Below are positions 40,856-48,443 of a stretch of 64,000 nt of DNA, one piece after another (within the stretch, counting starts at the first letter, position 1; the number at the start of each line of letters is the position of its first letter). The translations under genes and the position numbers were made by a program. The stretch comes from Micromonospora qiuiae (GTDB taxonomy: Bacteria; Actinomycetota; Actinomycetes; Mycobacteriales; Micromonosporaceae). The notes under the pieces were generated by a model that saw only the letters and a list, made by a program, of their open reading frames with translations, was not told where the DNA came from and searched no databases. Location: positions 45,988 through 109,987 of the forward strand of contig NZ_BOPC01000038.1 in the NCBI RefSeq assembly GCF_016863555.1, written 5' to 3'.

Positions 40856-41236
40856 TCAGCTCCCGGCGGAGGCGCCGACCAATTCGTTTGCGCCGGAACG
40901 GTCCAGGATGTCCAGGATCAGTGTGCGGCAGCGGTCGATTTCGGCGGACGCCTCGTCGAGGCGGGTCACCTCCTTACGCAGCGTCGCCACGAGGTTCTCG
41001 CACGGGATGACGCGGGGGCTGGCGTCTACGACGCAAGGCAGCAACAGTTCAACGGTCCGCAAGGGCAGACCCACATTGAGCAGGGCTCTGATCCGGCGCA
41101 CCCTCTCGACATCCTCCACGGCGTAGTGGCGGTACCCGTTCGCAGTGCGTACGGATCGGAGCAAGCCCTGCTGTTCGTAGTACCGAAGCAATCTGGTGCT
41201 GACGCCGGTCCGTTCCGACAATTCGCCGATAAGCAA
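40856..41236 (-). CDS. MerR-family transcriptional regulator
   Basis: This 126-residue protein has a MerR winged HTH (MLIGELSERTGVSTRLLRYY, residues 1-20, then GYRHYAVEDVERVRRIRAL). A dimerisation coiled-coil (VATLRKEVTRLDEASAEIDR) follows. Cysteines C68, C79 and C103 are present, but the pattern does not match a known metal sensor. The start is TTG 41236, with AGGGGG 6 nt upstream; this reproduces the canonical MerR N-terminus. The divergent operon has a MerR-type promoter, so it probably senses a small molecule and activates the hydrolase-oxidoreductase-MFS genes. Confidence 0.9.
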   Translation of the reverse strand: MLIGELSERTGVSTRLLRYYEQQGLLRSVRTANGYRHYAVEDVERVRRIRALLNVGLPLRTVELLLPCVVDASPRVIPCENLVATLRKEVTRLDEASAEIDRCRTLILDILDRSGANELVGASAGS

Positions 41237-41261
41237 CGCAATCCCCCTCACACAATGCCGC

Positions 41262-41292
41262 TTGACCTTCACACTACTGTCAAGGCTTACGT
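41262..41292 (+). promoter_or_regulatory. MerR-type promoter with operator in a 19-bp spacer
   Basis: The -35 is TTGACC (41262-41267) and the weak -10 is TTACGT (41287-41292), separated by 19 bp as in MerR-activated promoters. An imperfect 20-bp dyad (41266-41285; CCTTCACACT/ACTGTCAAGG, 8 of 10 positions paired) fills the spacer. The expected transcription start is about 7 nt past the -10, at the ATG (41300), which suggests a leaderless mRNA. Confidence 0.7.
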
Positions 41293-41299
41293 TCGCCCC

Positions 41300-42055
41300 A
41301 TGAATAGCTACGGTACTGGCCGTACGGCCGTTATCACGCATGGTGTCCAAAGTGTGGCTGATCACTGGGCCGAGGTGGCCGCCCGGCTGCCCGGTCGTAC
41401 GCTCGTCCCGGATCGCCGGGGCCGTGGGGAAAGCGGGCCGATCGGCGACGACTACGACCTCGCCACCGAGGTGGCGGATCTCAACCAGGTGCTCGACGAG
41501 GCCGGTCCGGAGCCGGTGCTGATCGGGCACAGCTACGGCGGCGCGATTGCCCTGTTGACCGCCGCCGAGCGCGACGACCTCGCCGGTCTGGTGCTGTACG
41601 AGCCGACGATCCCGGTCGACGGACCGGTCACCGGTGAGGCGCTGGATGTGATCGGCGCGGCGCTCAAAGCGGGCGACCGCAGCACCGCGTTCGCCACGGT
41701 ACTCACCCAGGTCGTCGGTGACGCTCCCGAGGACGTGGAGAGCTTCCGGACCGGTGACCCGGCCGGCTGGGCGGCGATGCTGGAGCTGATCGACAGCACC
41801 TACGCCGAACTCGCCGCGCTGGACCGGCTGGCCTACGACCCGTCGGTGCTGAAGAAGATCAAGGTGCCGACGCTGGTGATCCTCGGCGAGCGGAGCGACC
41901 GCGAGGGGTTGGTGTTTGGCCCGGCCGCTCGGGCGCTGGTCGACGGCCTCGACGACGCGGCCCTGGCGGTGCTGCCCGGTCAGGGGCACATCGCGCACGT
42001 GCTCGACCCCGAGGCTCTGGCCGACGCGATCAGGCCCGCGCTGAAGGGATTCTGA
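41300..42055 (+). CDS. Alpha/beta-hydrolase
   Basis: This 251-residue alpha/beta-hydrolase has its nucleophile Ser78 in LIGHSYGGAI, a likely acid Asp in LGERSDREG, and the catalytic His in LPGQGHIAHVL. The oxyanion region is ITHGVQSVADHW. The fold is clear, but the substrate is not (esterase, lactonase or thioesterase are possible). It is the first gene of a MerR-controlled operon with an oxidoreductase 3 nt downstream and an efflux pump, suggesting a detoxification or resistance module. No ribosome binding site precedes the ATG, consistent with leaderless translation. Confidence 0.85.
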   Translation: MNSYGTGRTAVITHGVQSVADHWAEVAARLPGRTLVPDRRGRGESGPIGDDYDLATEVADLNQVLDEAGPEPVLIGHSYGGAIALLTAAERDDLAGLVLYEPTIPVDGPVTGEALDVIGAALKAGDRSTAFATVLTQVVGDAPEDVESFRTGDPAGWAAMLELIDSTYAELAALDRLAYDPSVLKKIKVPTLVILGERSDREGLVFGPAARALVDGLDDAALAVLPGQGHIAHVLDPEALADAIRPALKGF

Positions 42056-42058
42056 GCG

Positions 42059-42928
42059 ATGCGGGCAGTGATGCTGTACGAGTACGGCGATCCGGCGCTC
42101 CTGCGGGTGGAGGACCGACCGGCGCCCACGGCCGGCCCGCAGCAGATCCTGGTCCGGGTCGCCGCAGCCGCGGTGAATCCGGTGGATCTGCAGGTGCGCT
42201 CCGGCGAGAATGCGGCGCACGTCCGTGTACCGTTCCCGATGATCCTCGGCTGGGACCTCGCCGGCACGGTTGTCGAGGTGGGTGCCGGGGTGTCGGCGTT
42301 CAAACCGGGCGACCGGGTGGTCGCGATGTCGGCGCAGATGGCGACCGGAGTCGGCACATATGCCGAACTGGTCGCGCTGGACGCGGCGCTGGCCGCCCCG
42401 GCGCCCGGTAGCGTACCGCTGGCGCACGCGGCGGCCCTGCCGTTGGCTGGTCTGACCGCCGAGCAGGCCTTGGACGCGCTGGACCTGCCGGCGGGCCGGA
42501 CCATCCTGGTGACCGGGGCGGCGGGTTCGGTGGGTGGCTTTGTGGTGGAGTTGGCCCGGATGCGCAGCCTGGAGGTGATCGCGCACGGCCGGCCCGGTGA
42601 CACCGGGACGGTCAGCGAGATCCCGACCGGCGTGGCGGACGGGTGGATTGACACCGCGGGCCTGCCTGAGGCGATCAAGGGAGTGCGGGACGGCGGCCGG
42701 GTCGTGTCCATCGTGCCGACCGCTGCACCGGTCGCCGAGCGCGGCATCGAGGTGCGGATGTCCTTCGTCGAACAGGACGGCCTCCGGCTCGCGCACCTCA
42801 GCAAGCTCGTCGACGAGGGCGTGCTCACGATCCGGGTGGGCGAGGTGTTCGACTTCGCCGAGGCCCCGGTGGCCCATGCCCGGCTTGCCGCCGGTGGCAG
42901 TCGGGGCAAACTGTTGCTCACTCCCTGA
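42059..42928 (+). CDS. NADP-dependent quinone oxidoreductase-like MDR protein
   Basis: This 289-residue zinc-free MDR enzyme starts MRAVMLYEYGDPALLRVED. AAAAVNPVDLQVRSGE is the substrate-domain signature of quinone oxidoreductases, and VTGAAGSVGGFVVELAR is the NADP loop. It is shorter than the usual 310-320 residues, with a tightened C-terminal half. It would reduce quinones or enones. It lies 3 nt after the hydrolase stop and 9 nt before the MFS gene, in one operon. Confidence 0.87.
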   Translation: MRAVMLYEYGDPALLRVEDRPAPTAGPQQILVRVAAAAVNPVDLQVRSGENAAHVRVPFPMILGWDLAGTVVEVGAGVSAFKPGDRVVAMSAQMATGVGTYAELVALDAALAAPAPGSVPLAHAAALPLAGLTAEQALDALDLPAGRTILVTGAAGSVGGFVVELARMRSLEVIAHGRPGDTGTVSEIPTGVADGWIDTAGLPEAIKGVRDGGRVVSIVPTAAPVAERGIEVRMSFVEQDGLRLAHLSKLVDEGVLTIRVGEVFDFAEAPVAHARLAAGGSRGKLLLTP

Positions 42929-42937
42929 GGATCGATC

Positions 42938-44122
42938 ATGCCGCTTCCCCTGTTCGCGTTGATGCTGTGCGTATTCAGCGTCGGCACCGCCGAGTCGGTG
43001 ATCGCCGGGATCCTGCCGCAGATCGCGGGGGACCTGGGGGTTTCGGTGCCTGCGGTCGGGCTGCTGGTGTCCGGCTACGCCCTGACCGTCGTGGTGGGCG
43101 GTCCGTTCGTCACCCTGCTGACCGGGCGGATACCGCGAAAGACGCTGGTGGTCGGCCTGATCGGCGTCTTTGTGCTGGGAAATCTGATCGCGGCGGTCGC
43201 CGACGATTATTCGATGTTGCTGTTGGGGCGGGTGGTATCGGCACTCGCGCACTGCACGATGTTTGCCGTGTGCATCGTGATCGCCAATGGTCTGGTCGGC
43301 GCCGGCCGACAGGGATCGGCGGTGGCCAGGGTTGCGCTCGGTCTGAATCTTGCGACAGTCGCCGGCGTGCCGATCGGGACGGTGCTCGGGCAGGAGTTTG
43401 GCTGGCGTTCGACATTCTGGGCGGTCCTGCTGATGAGTGTTGTGTCGGCGCTGCTTGTTGTCCTATTCGTGCCGGCCGTACCGGGGCCGTCGAGCGCGGG
43501 CGCGATCGGTGAACTCGCTGTTCTGCGGGACCGGCGGGTGCGTTTGGCCATCATGATGACCGTTTTTGCCAGCGCCGGTGCTTTCGCGGCGTACACGTTT
43601 ATCGCGCCATTGCTCACTGAGGTCGGCGGGTTTGGGCCGGTTGCGCTTACGGTGCTGTTGTTCGTGTTTGGCGGCGGGTCGATTGTCGGCAATCTCGTCG
43701 GCGGTCGACTCGTCGACCGGGCCCTGCTGCCCGCCCTGGTGTCGACGGTTGCGGCCTTGACGCTGTCCCTGCTGTTCCTGGCGGTGGCGGCTTCGGTGCG
43801 CCCACTGGCGGCGCTGGCGGTGCTGCTCTTCGGCGCCAGCTATTTCTCGATCATCCCAGCGTTGCAGGCCCGCATCATGACGGCGGCCGGTGCCCGGGCC
43901 CCGACTCTCGCGCTCGCCGTCAACATCTCGGCCTTCAACATCGGAATCGGCGGCGGGGCATGGCTCGGTGGCCGCGTCATCGACGCCGGACTCGGTTACC
44001 GGGTCGTGGTTCTGGTGGGTGCCGCAGTGGTCGTGGTCAGCGTGTTCATCGCGATCCGGGAATTGATGGCCGCGCGAAATCGGGACACATCGCCGGTGGC
44101 TCGGAAAACCGAGCTGGTTTAA
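42938..44122 (+). CDS. MFS efflux transporter (DHA1 type)
   Basis: This 394-residue protein has about twelve hydrophobic helices. The loop 2-3 motif is FVTLLTGRIPRKTLVV, and the NLATVAGVPIGTVLGQEFGWRSTFW segment of helix 5 is typical of DHA1 drug/arabinose-efflux-type exporters (motif C-like). It is the last gene of the MerR-controlled operon. The regulator context suggests export of a toxic compound. It is also directly upstream of the cyclitol operon and could serve as its exporter, though a strong hairpin separates them. Confidence 0.88.
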   Translation: MPLPLFALMLCVFSVGTAESVIAGILPQIAGDLGVSVPAVGLLVSGYALTVVVGGPFVTLLTGRIPRKTLVVGLIGVFVLGNLIAAVADDYSMLLLGRVVSALAHCTMFAVCIVIANGLVGAGRQGSAVARVALGLNLATVAGVPIGTVLGQEFGWRSTFWAVLLMSVVSALLVVLFVPAVPGPSSAGAIGELAVLRDRRVRLAIMMTVFASAGAFAAYTFIAPLLTEVGGFGPVALTVLLFVFGGGSIVGNLVGGRLVDRALLPALVSTVAALTLSLLFLAVAASVRPLAALAVLLFGASYFSIIPALQARIMTAAGARAPTLALAVNISAFNIGIGGGAWLGGRVIDAGLGYRVVVLVGAAVVVVSVFIAIRELMAARNRDTSPVARKTELV

Positions 44123-44164
44123 CACCTGCAGTAGGTTTGATTAACCTGGTTGCAATATTCGGTT

Positions 44165-44210
44165 CGGAAAGCTTGGGTAAGCCCTTTGGGTGGGCTTGCC
44201 CATCTTTCCG
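44165..44210. terminator. Strong two-part hairpin between the MFS gene and the cyclitol operon
   Basis: The inner stem GGGTAAGCCC (44175-44184) pairs with GGGCTTGCCC (44192-44201), nine Watson-Crick pairs plus one wobble, around a 7-nt loop. An outer stem CGGAAAG/CTTTCCG adds seven pairs. It lies 43 bp after the MFS stop. It is probably an intrinsic terminator; no long T-run follows. Confidence 0.7.
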
Positions 44211-44371
44211 TGTCTTCACGATTTGGCCAGGGAAAAAGCTGTGAGCCAATGCACACAGTGTTGTAGGTGGCATTGCGGCATGTAAATATTGGCTCGCCCG
44301 AACGAAGAAACAATCCAGTTCGGATTCGATGTTCTGTCTGTCCTGTCAGTCATTCAAGCCTGGGGTGACTC
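44211..44371 (+). promoter_or_regulatory. Probable promoter/leader region of the cyclitol operon
   Basis: This 161-bp region has markedly lower GC than the flanking genes (for example GGGAAAAAGCTG and ATGTAAATATTGG). It contains a CAATGC/GCATTG dyad at 44247-44252 and 44270-44275. It must carry the operon promoter. I cannot place hexamers with confidence. Confidence 0.45.
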
Positions 44372-45574
44372 ATGTCTATCAACTTGGCGGACCGGGGGGT
44401 CGTAAGGTCCGAATCCGGACTTTACGTCTACAGCGAACAGGTCGACTCCTGGGTGGTTAGGACGCAGAAGCCGGTCAGCTACGAGATCCGGTTCGTCGAC
44501 GACGTGCTCGACCCGCGCCGACGGGACCTGGTCGACTTCGGCGGCCGGACCGACGGCCGGCTGCGCCGGTTCGTGGTGGTCGACAGCAAGGTCGACCTAC
44601 TGCACGGAGACCGGATCCGCGCCTACTTCGATCAGCACGGCGCCGAGTGCGCACTGTCGGTCGTGCCGGCCGACGAGACGGTGAAGGACTTCGAGACCGC
44701 CGCCCGAATCGTGCGGGAGATCGACGAGTTCGGCATCAACCGGCGGACCGAGCCGATCATCGTCTTCGGCGGCGGCGTCCTGATGGACATCGTCGGCCTG
44801 GTAGGCAGCCTCTACCGGCGGGGTACCCCGTTCGTCCGGGTGCCCACCACGCTGATCGGCCTGGTCGACGCCGGTGTCGGGGCGAAGACCGGGGTGAACT
44901 TCAACGGTCACAAGAACCGCCTGGGCACCTATTTCCCGGCCGACCTGACCCTCCTGGACCGGTCGTTCCTCGGCACGGTCGACCGCCGGCACATCGGTAA
45001 CGGCCTCGCCGAGATTCTGAAGATCGCCCTGATCAAGGATCTGCGGTTGTTCGAGCTTCTCGAGGAGCACGGCCCGGAACTGCTCGGCAACAAGTTCCAG
45101 GGCCACAACCGCGCCGGTGACATCGTGCTGCGCCGCGCCATCCACGGAATGCTGGAAGAGCTGCAGCCCAACCTCTGGGAGGCCACCCTGGAGCGTTGTG
45201 TCGACTACGGACACACGTTCAGCCCGACCGTCGAGATGCACGCGCTTCCCGCGTTGCTGCACGGTGAGGCGGTATGCGTCGACATGGCGCTGACCACCGT
45301 CATGGCCACCCGACGCGGCCTGATGACCGAGGCGGAATGCCACCGGGTGTTCGAGGTCATGCGCCGGCTGGAGCTGCCGAGCTGGGACCCGCACCTGCGT
45401 TCCGACCTGCTGGTGAAGGCACTGCAGGACACCGTCCGACACCGCGACGGCCTGCAGCGGCTGCCGCTGCCGGTGGGTATCGGAGACGTCACGTTCGTCA
45501 ACGACGTCACCGCCGAGGAGATCGCCGCCGCGGTCGAGAACCAGCGCGTGATCGGCACCGCCCGCAATGTCTGA
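44372..45574 (+). CDS. Sedoheptulose-7-phosphate cyclase, 2-epi-5-epi-valiolone synthase family
   Basis: This 400-residue dehydroquinate-synthase-like enzyme has the NAD site at FGGGVLMDIVG (residues 132-142). PTTLIGLVDAGVGAKTGVN and HKNRLGTYF form the substrate region. The zinc ligands are E214 (GLAEILK), H281 (DYGHTFSP) and H298 (LHGEAV). The family cyclises sedoheptulose-7-phosphate to C7 cyclitols. The sequence resembles actinobacterial 2-epi-5-epi-valiolone synthases (acarbose, validamycin and cetoniacytone types), but DDG or EV synthase activity is not excluded by eye. It is the committed enzyme of a seven-gene operon. The next ATG overlaps its stop by 8 nt. Confidence 0.9.
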   Translation: MSINLADRGVVRSESGLYVYSEQVDSWVVRTQKPVSYEIRFVDDVLDPRRRDLVDFGGRTDGRLRRFVVVDSKVDLLHGDRIRAYFDQHGAECALSVVPADETVKDFETAARIVREIDEFGINRRTEPIIVFGGGVLMDIVGLVGSLYRRGTPFVRVPTTLIGLVDAGVGAKTGVNFNGHKNRLGTYFPADLTLLDRSFLGTVDRRHIGNGLAEILKIALIKDLRLFELLEEHGPELLGNKFQGHNRAGDIVLRRAIHGMLEELQPNLWEATLERCVDYGHTFSPTVEMHALPALLHGEAVCVDMALTTVMATRRGLMTEAECHRVFEVMRRLELPSWDPHLRSDLLVKALQDTVRHRDGLQRLPLPVGIGDVTFVNDVTAEEIAAAVENQRVIGTARNV

Positions 45575-46259
45575 CCAGCTCATCGTCACGGACGTCGAAG
45601 GTGTCACCGACATCTTCGGCGTCCATGGCGCCACCGGAGTGAGTCACTGGAAGTGCCTGGCCAGCCGGCGTCACCTGCACGGCGACTGGGAGGCGGTGGA
45701 GCTGGCCCGGGTGCCACCGGGCGGGTTGTCCGGCGAACACCGGCACACCCGGACCGAGGAGATCTACTACGTCGTCGCCGGTGAGGGCGAGATGTTGCTC
45801 GACGGCACCGGCCACCGCGTCGGTGCCGGATCGGTGGTGCTGACCGGCTTGGGCACGATTCACGGGCTGCGCAACACCGGCACCACCGACCTGGACTGGA
45901 TCACCGTCGAGGTGCGCGTCCCGCACCCCGTGAGCCCCTTGGAGGAGAAGGTGAACGCACGCATCCACGACCTGAAGGCGGAGGGTGAGCTGGACACCAC
46001 CGCGTTCTTCACCGGGCCGCTGCGGCAGGTGGCGGTACGGACGATGGCCGCCGACACCGAGCTTTCCCTGCACGCCGTCGGGGTGGAACACGCGGTATTC
46101 GTGCTCGCTGGCTCCGGCAAGGCCGACGCCGTCGAGTTGCGCCCCGGGGTCGCGGTGACCCTGCCGCTGGGCACCGGCGCGCAGGTCTCCGCCGGCCCGG
46201 AGGGGCTGGAGTTCTTCCACGTGGTACTGGTCGCGCCCCGGTCGAGGAGCCAGCGATGA
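45567..46259 (+). CDS. Bicupin protein of the cyclitol operon
   Basis: These 230 residues form two cupin barrels. The first has an intact metal site: H58 and H60 in GEHRHTRTEEIYYVV, a following Glu, and H99 in GLGTIHGLRN. The second (about residues 145-225) lacks the His cluster. Cupins serve as isomerases, epimerases or dioxygenases; the sequence does not tell which. Overlaps with the cyclase gene (8 nt) and the next gene (ATGA) put it firmly in the pathway. Acting on a ring ketone intermediate is the natural inference. Confidence 0.75.
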   Translation: MSDQLIVTDVEGVTDIFGVHGATGVSHWKCLASRRHLHGDWEAVELARVPPGGLSGEHRHTRTEEIYYVVAGEGEMLLDGTGHRVGAGSVVLTGLGTIHGLRNTGTTDLDWITVEVRVPHPVSPLEEKVNARIHDLKAEGELDTTAFFTGPLRQVAVRTMAADTELSLHAVGVEHAVFVLAGSGKADAVELRPGVAVTLPLGTGAQVSAGPEGLEFFHVVLVAPRSRSQR

Positions 46260-47644
46260 TCGTCAACCACTGGGACGTTCCGGGCCGGGTGGGCGACTCC
46301 ATGACCTGGCGCTGCCTGGCCCGGCGCGGGATGCTGCACAGCGAGACCGAGTCGTTCGACCAGCTTCGGCTGCGCCCGGGAACGGAGCTGGTGCACGACC
46401 CGGCCGACGCGGTCGAGGAACTGCTGTATGTCGTCTCCGGCTCCGGGCGTGCCGAGGACCGGCCACTGACGCCGGGGTCCGTCGTACTCGCGCCCCACGA
46501 CCGCCGAGTCGTCGTCACCGCCGCCGCCGACGACGAGCTGGAGCTGCTCGTGGTCCGGACGATGCCGGCCGAGGTGAGCGACGCGCTGCCGGCCAGGGTG
46601 CCGCAACTGCCCGACTGGCCGGTCGGCACGATGCGGGCGGCGGCGATCCTGGGGCAGCACGAGGTGTCGGTGATCGACGCGCCGATCCCGGCGCCGCGGC
46701 CGGGACAGGTGCTCGTCGCGCCGCTCGTCGTCGGACTCTGCGGCACGGACCTCGAACTGCTGCACGGCACGGCCACCTACGTCCGCGACGGCCGCACCAC
46801 TTTCCCGCACGTGTTCGGCCACGAGTGGGTCGGGCGGGTGGTGGCGGTGGCGGACGGCGCCAACCCGAGGATCAAGCCGGGCGATCGGGTGGTCGGGCAC
46901 ACGATGCTGCCGTGCGGGCAATGCCGGTCCTGTCAGCGTGGCGTGCGCAACGGCTGCGCGGCGCTGCGCGAGGTCGGCCTGTACGACCAGCAGGGTGCCG
47001 CGGCCGAGTACATCAGCATGCCCGCGCACGAGCTCACCCTGGTGCCGCACGAGGTCGGCGACCGGGCTGCGGCGCTGGTCGAGCCCGCGGTGACGGTACT
47101 GGGTGGCTTCGAGCGGGCCCACGTCACGCCGGGGGACCGGGTACTGGTGCTCGGCACCGGCACGATCGGGTTGCTGGCGGTGCAGCTGGCCGCGCGCACC
47201 GCCGGGGTGGTCGACGTGGTCGGCGTTGCCGACGGCGGCCTGGAGCTGGCCCGGGCGTACGGTGCGCGCCGTGCCTTCCGGCCCGGGCAGGCGCCCTCAG
47301 GCGGGTACGACGTGGTGGTCGAGGCGTCCGGAGCGAGCCCGGCGTTCGCCGAGGCGCTGCGGGCGGTCGACATCGGCGGCCGGGTCTGCGCCATCGGGGT
47401 GCCGGCCGCGCCGGTCGACCGGGTGGACGCCGCCGACCTGGTGTTGCGTGGCATCAGCGTGCACGGCATCCGGCACGGTCTGGACCACTACGAGCGGGCG
47501 CTGGCGCTGTTCGCAGGTGGTGTGCTGACCGAGGCCGGCATGATCACGGATCCGTTCCCGTTGGCCGACGTGGCCCGGGCGTTCACCGAGCTGGAGAACG
47601 CCGATCGCAAATACCCCAAGGTCGCTCTGGTTGTGGAGGATTAA
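46256..47644 (+). CDS. Fusion: degenerate cupin + zinc-dependent MDR dehydrogenase
   Basis: Residues 1-120 are a cupin related to the preceding protein (HWDVPGR, WRCLARRGMLH and EELLYVVSGSG parallel its first barrel), but the metal His pair is missing. Residues 126-462 are a complete zinc MDR dehydrogenase. The catalytic C162 lies in GLCGTDLELL with H189-E190, structural Cys are C220, C223, C226 and C234, and VLGTGTIGLLAVQLA is the NAD loop. It would oxidise a cyclitol hydroxyl or reduce a ketone. The total of 462 residues exceeds the usual 350. The ATG overlaps the previous stop as ATGA. I do not recall this fusion. Confidence 0.82.
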   Translation: MIVNHWDVPGRVGDSMTWRCLARRGMLHSETESFDQLRLRPGTELVHDPADAVEELLYVVSGSGRAEDRPLTPGSVVLAPHDRRVVVTAAADDELELLVVRTMPAEVSDALPARVPQLPDWPVGTMRAAAILGQHEVSVIDAPIPAPRPGQVLVAPLVVGLCGTDLELLHGTATYVRDGRTTFPHVFGHEWVGRVVAVADGANPRIKPGDRVVGHTMLPCGQCRSCQRGVRNGCAALREVGLYDQQGAAAEYISMPAHELTLVPHEVGDRAAALVEPAVTVLGGFERAHVTPGDRVLVLGTGTIGLLAVQLAARTAGVVDVVGVADGGLELARAYGARRAFRPGQAPSGGYDVVVEASGASPAFAEALRAVDIGGRVCAIGVPAAPVDRVDAADLVLRGISVHGIRHGLDHYERALALFAGGVLTEAGMITDPFPLADVARAFTELENADRKYPKVALVVED

Positions 47645-47645
47645 G

Positions 47646-48431
47646 ATGTCGCGTTCCATTGCCGTCGTCACCGGCGCCAGCTCGGGCATCGGTGCACAGA
47701 TCGCGAAGGCGCTCGGCGCGGCCGGGCACGACGTACTGCTGGGCTACGGCACGAACGCCGCCGCAGCGAAGAGTCTCGCCGACCGGATCGCCGCCGACCA
47801 CGGGGTGCGTACCGGCCTGGTGGCTCTGGATCTGACCGATCCGGCGCTGGCCGGCGACCAGTTCACCTCGGCCGTCGACACGTTCGGCGGGATTGACGTG
47901 CTGGTCAACAACGCCGGTGTGAACCGGCGGGCCGAGGCCGTCGACGAGACGATCGAGGACTGGCGGCGGGTGCTGGAGGTCAACCTCACCAGCCCGTTCG
48001 TGCTGGCGAAGCTGGCCGCCCAGCGAATGCTCGCGCAGGGACGGGGCGGCCGGATCATCAACGTCACCAGCTGCCACGAGCACTACCCGATCAGCGGAGG
48101 GTCGACGTACTGCGTGAGCAAGGCCGGGCTCGGCATGCTCACCAAGGTGATGGCGCTGGAACTCGCCGGCGCCGGCATCACCGTCAACGCGGTGGCTCCC
48201 GGCGAGACGGCCACCCCGATGAACGGCGTCCCCGACGGGATGGACGCCACCGACATCCACCGGCCCGCCATCCCGGCCGGCCGTCCGGGCCGCCCGGCCG
48301 AGGTAGCGGCGCTGGTCGCGCACCTCGCGTCGCCGTCGGCCGCCTACACCACCGGAAGCTCAGTGATCATCGACGGTGGGCTCGGGCTCACCGCCGCCGA
48401 GGCCAACGCCCAGCGGGCGGGCCAGATCTGA
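47646..48431 (+). CDS. Short-chain dehydrogenase/reductase
   Basis: This 261-residue classical SDR has TGASSGIG (residues 9-16), NNAG (88-91), catalytic S142, Y155 and K159 (STYCVSKAG), and the C-terminal PG-motif in VAPGETATPM. The FabG/glucose-dehydrogenase-like layout suits NAD(P)-dependent oxidoreduction of a ring hydroxyl. ATG 47646 lies 1 nt after the preceding stop; GTG 47631 is not favoured. It is the second dehydrogenase of the cyclitol operon, implying two redox adjustments. Confidence 0.88.
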   Translation: MSRSIAVVTGASSGIGAQIAKALGAAGHDVLLGYGTNAAAAKSLADRIAADHGVRTGLVALDLTDPALAGDQFTSAVDTFGGIDVLVNNAGVNRRAEAVDETIEDWRRVLEVNLTSPFVLAKLAAQRMLAQGRGGRIINVTSCHEHYPISGGSTYCVSKAGLGMLTKVMALELAGAGITVNAVAPGETATPMNGVPDGMDATDIHRPAIPAGRPGRPAEVAALVAHLASPSAAYTTGSSVIIDGGLGLTAAEANAQRAGQI

Positions 48432-48443
48432 GGAGGAGTAGCC

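Noticed and set aside
44247..44275. CAATGC/GCATTG dyad as a cyclitol-operon operator
   Set aside because: Six-base arms with a 17-nt spacer are too weak, and no adjacent pathway regulator exists. It is mentioned only within the promoter region.
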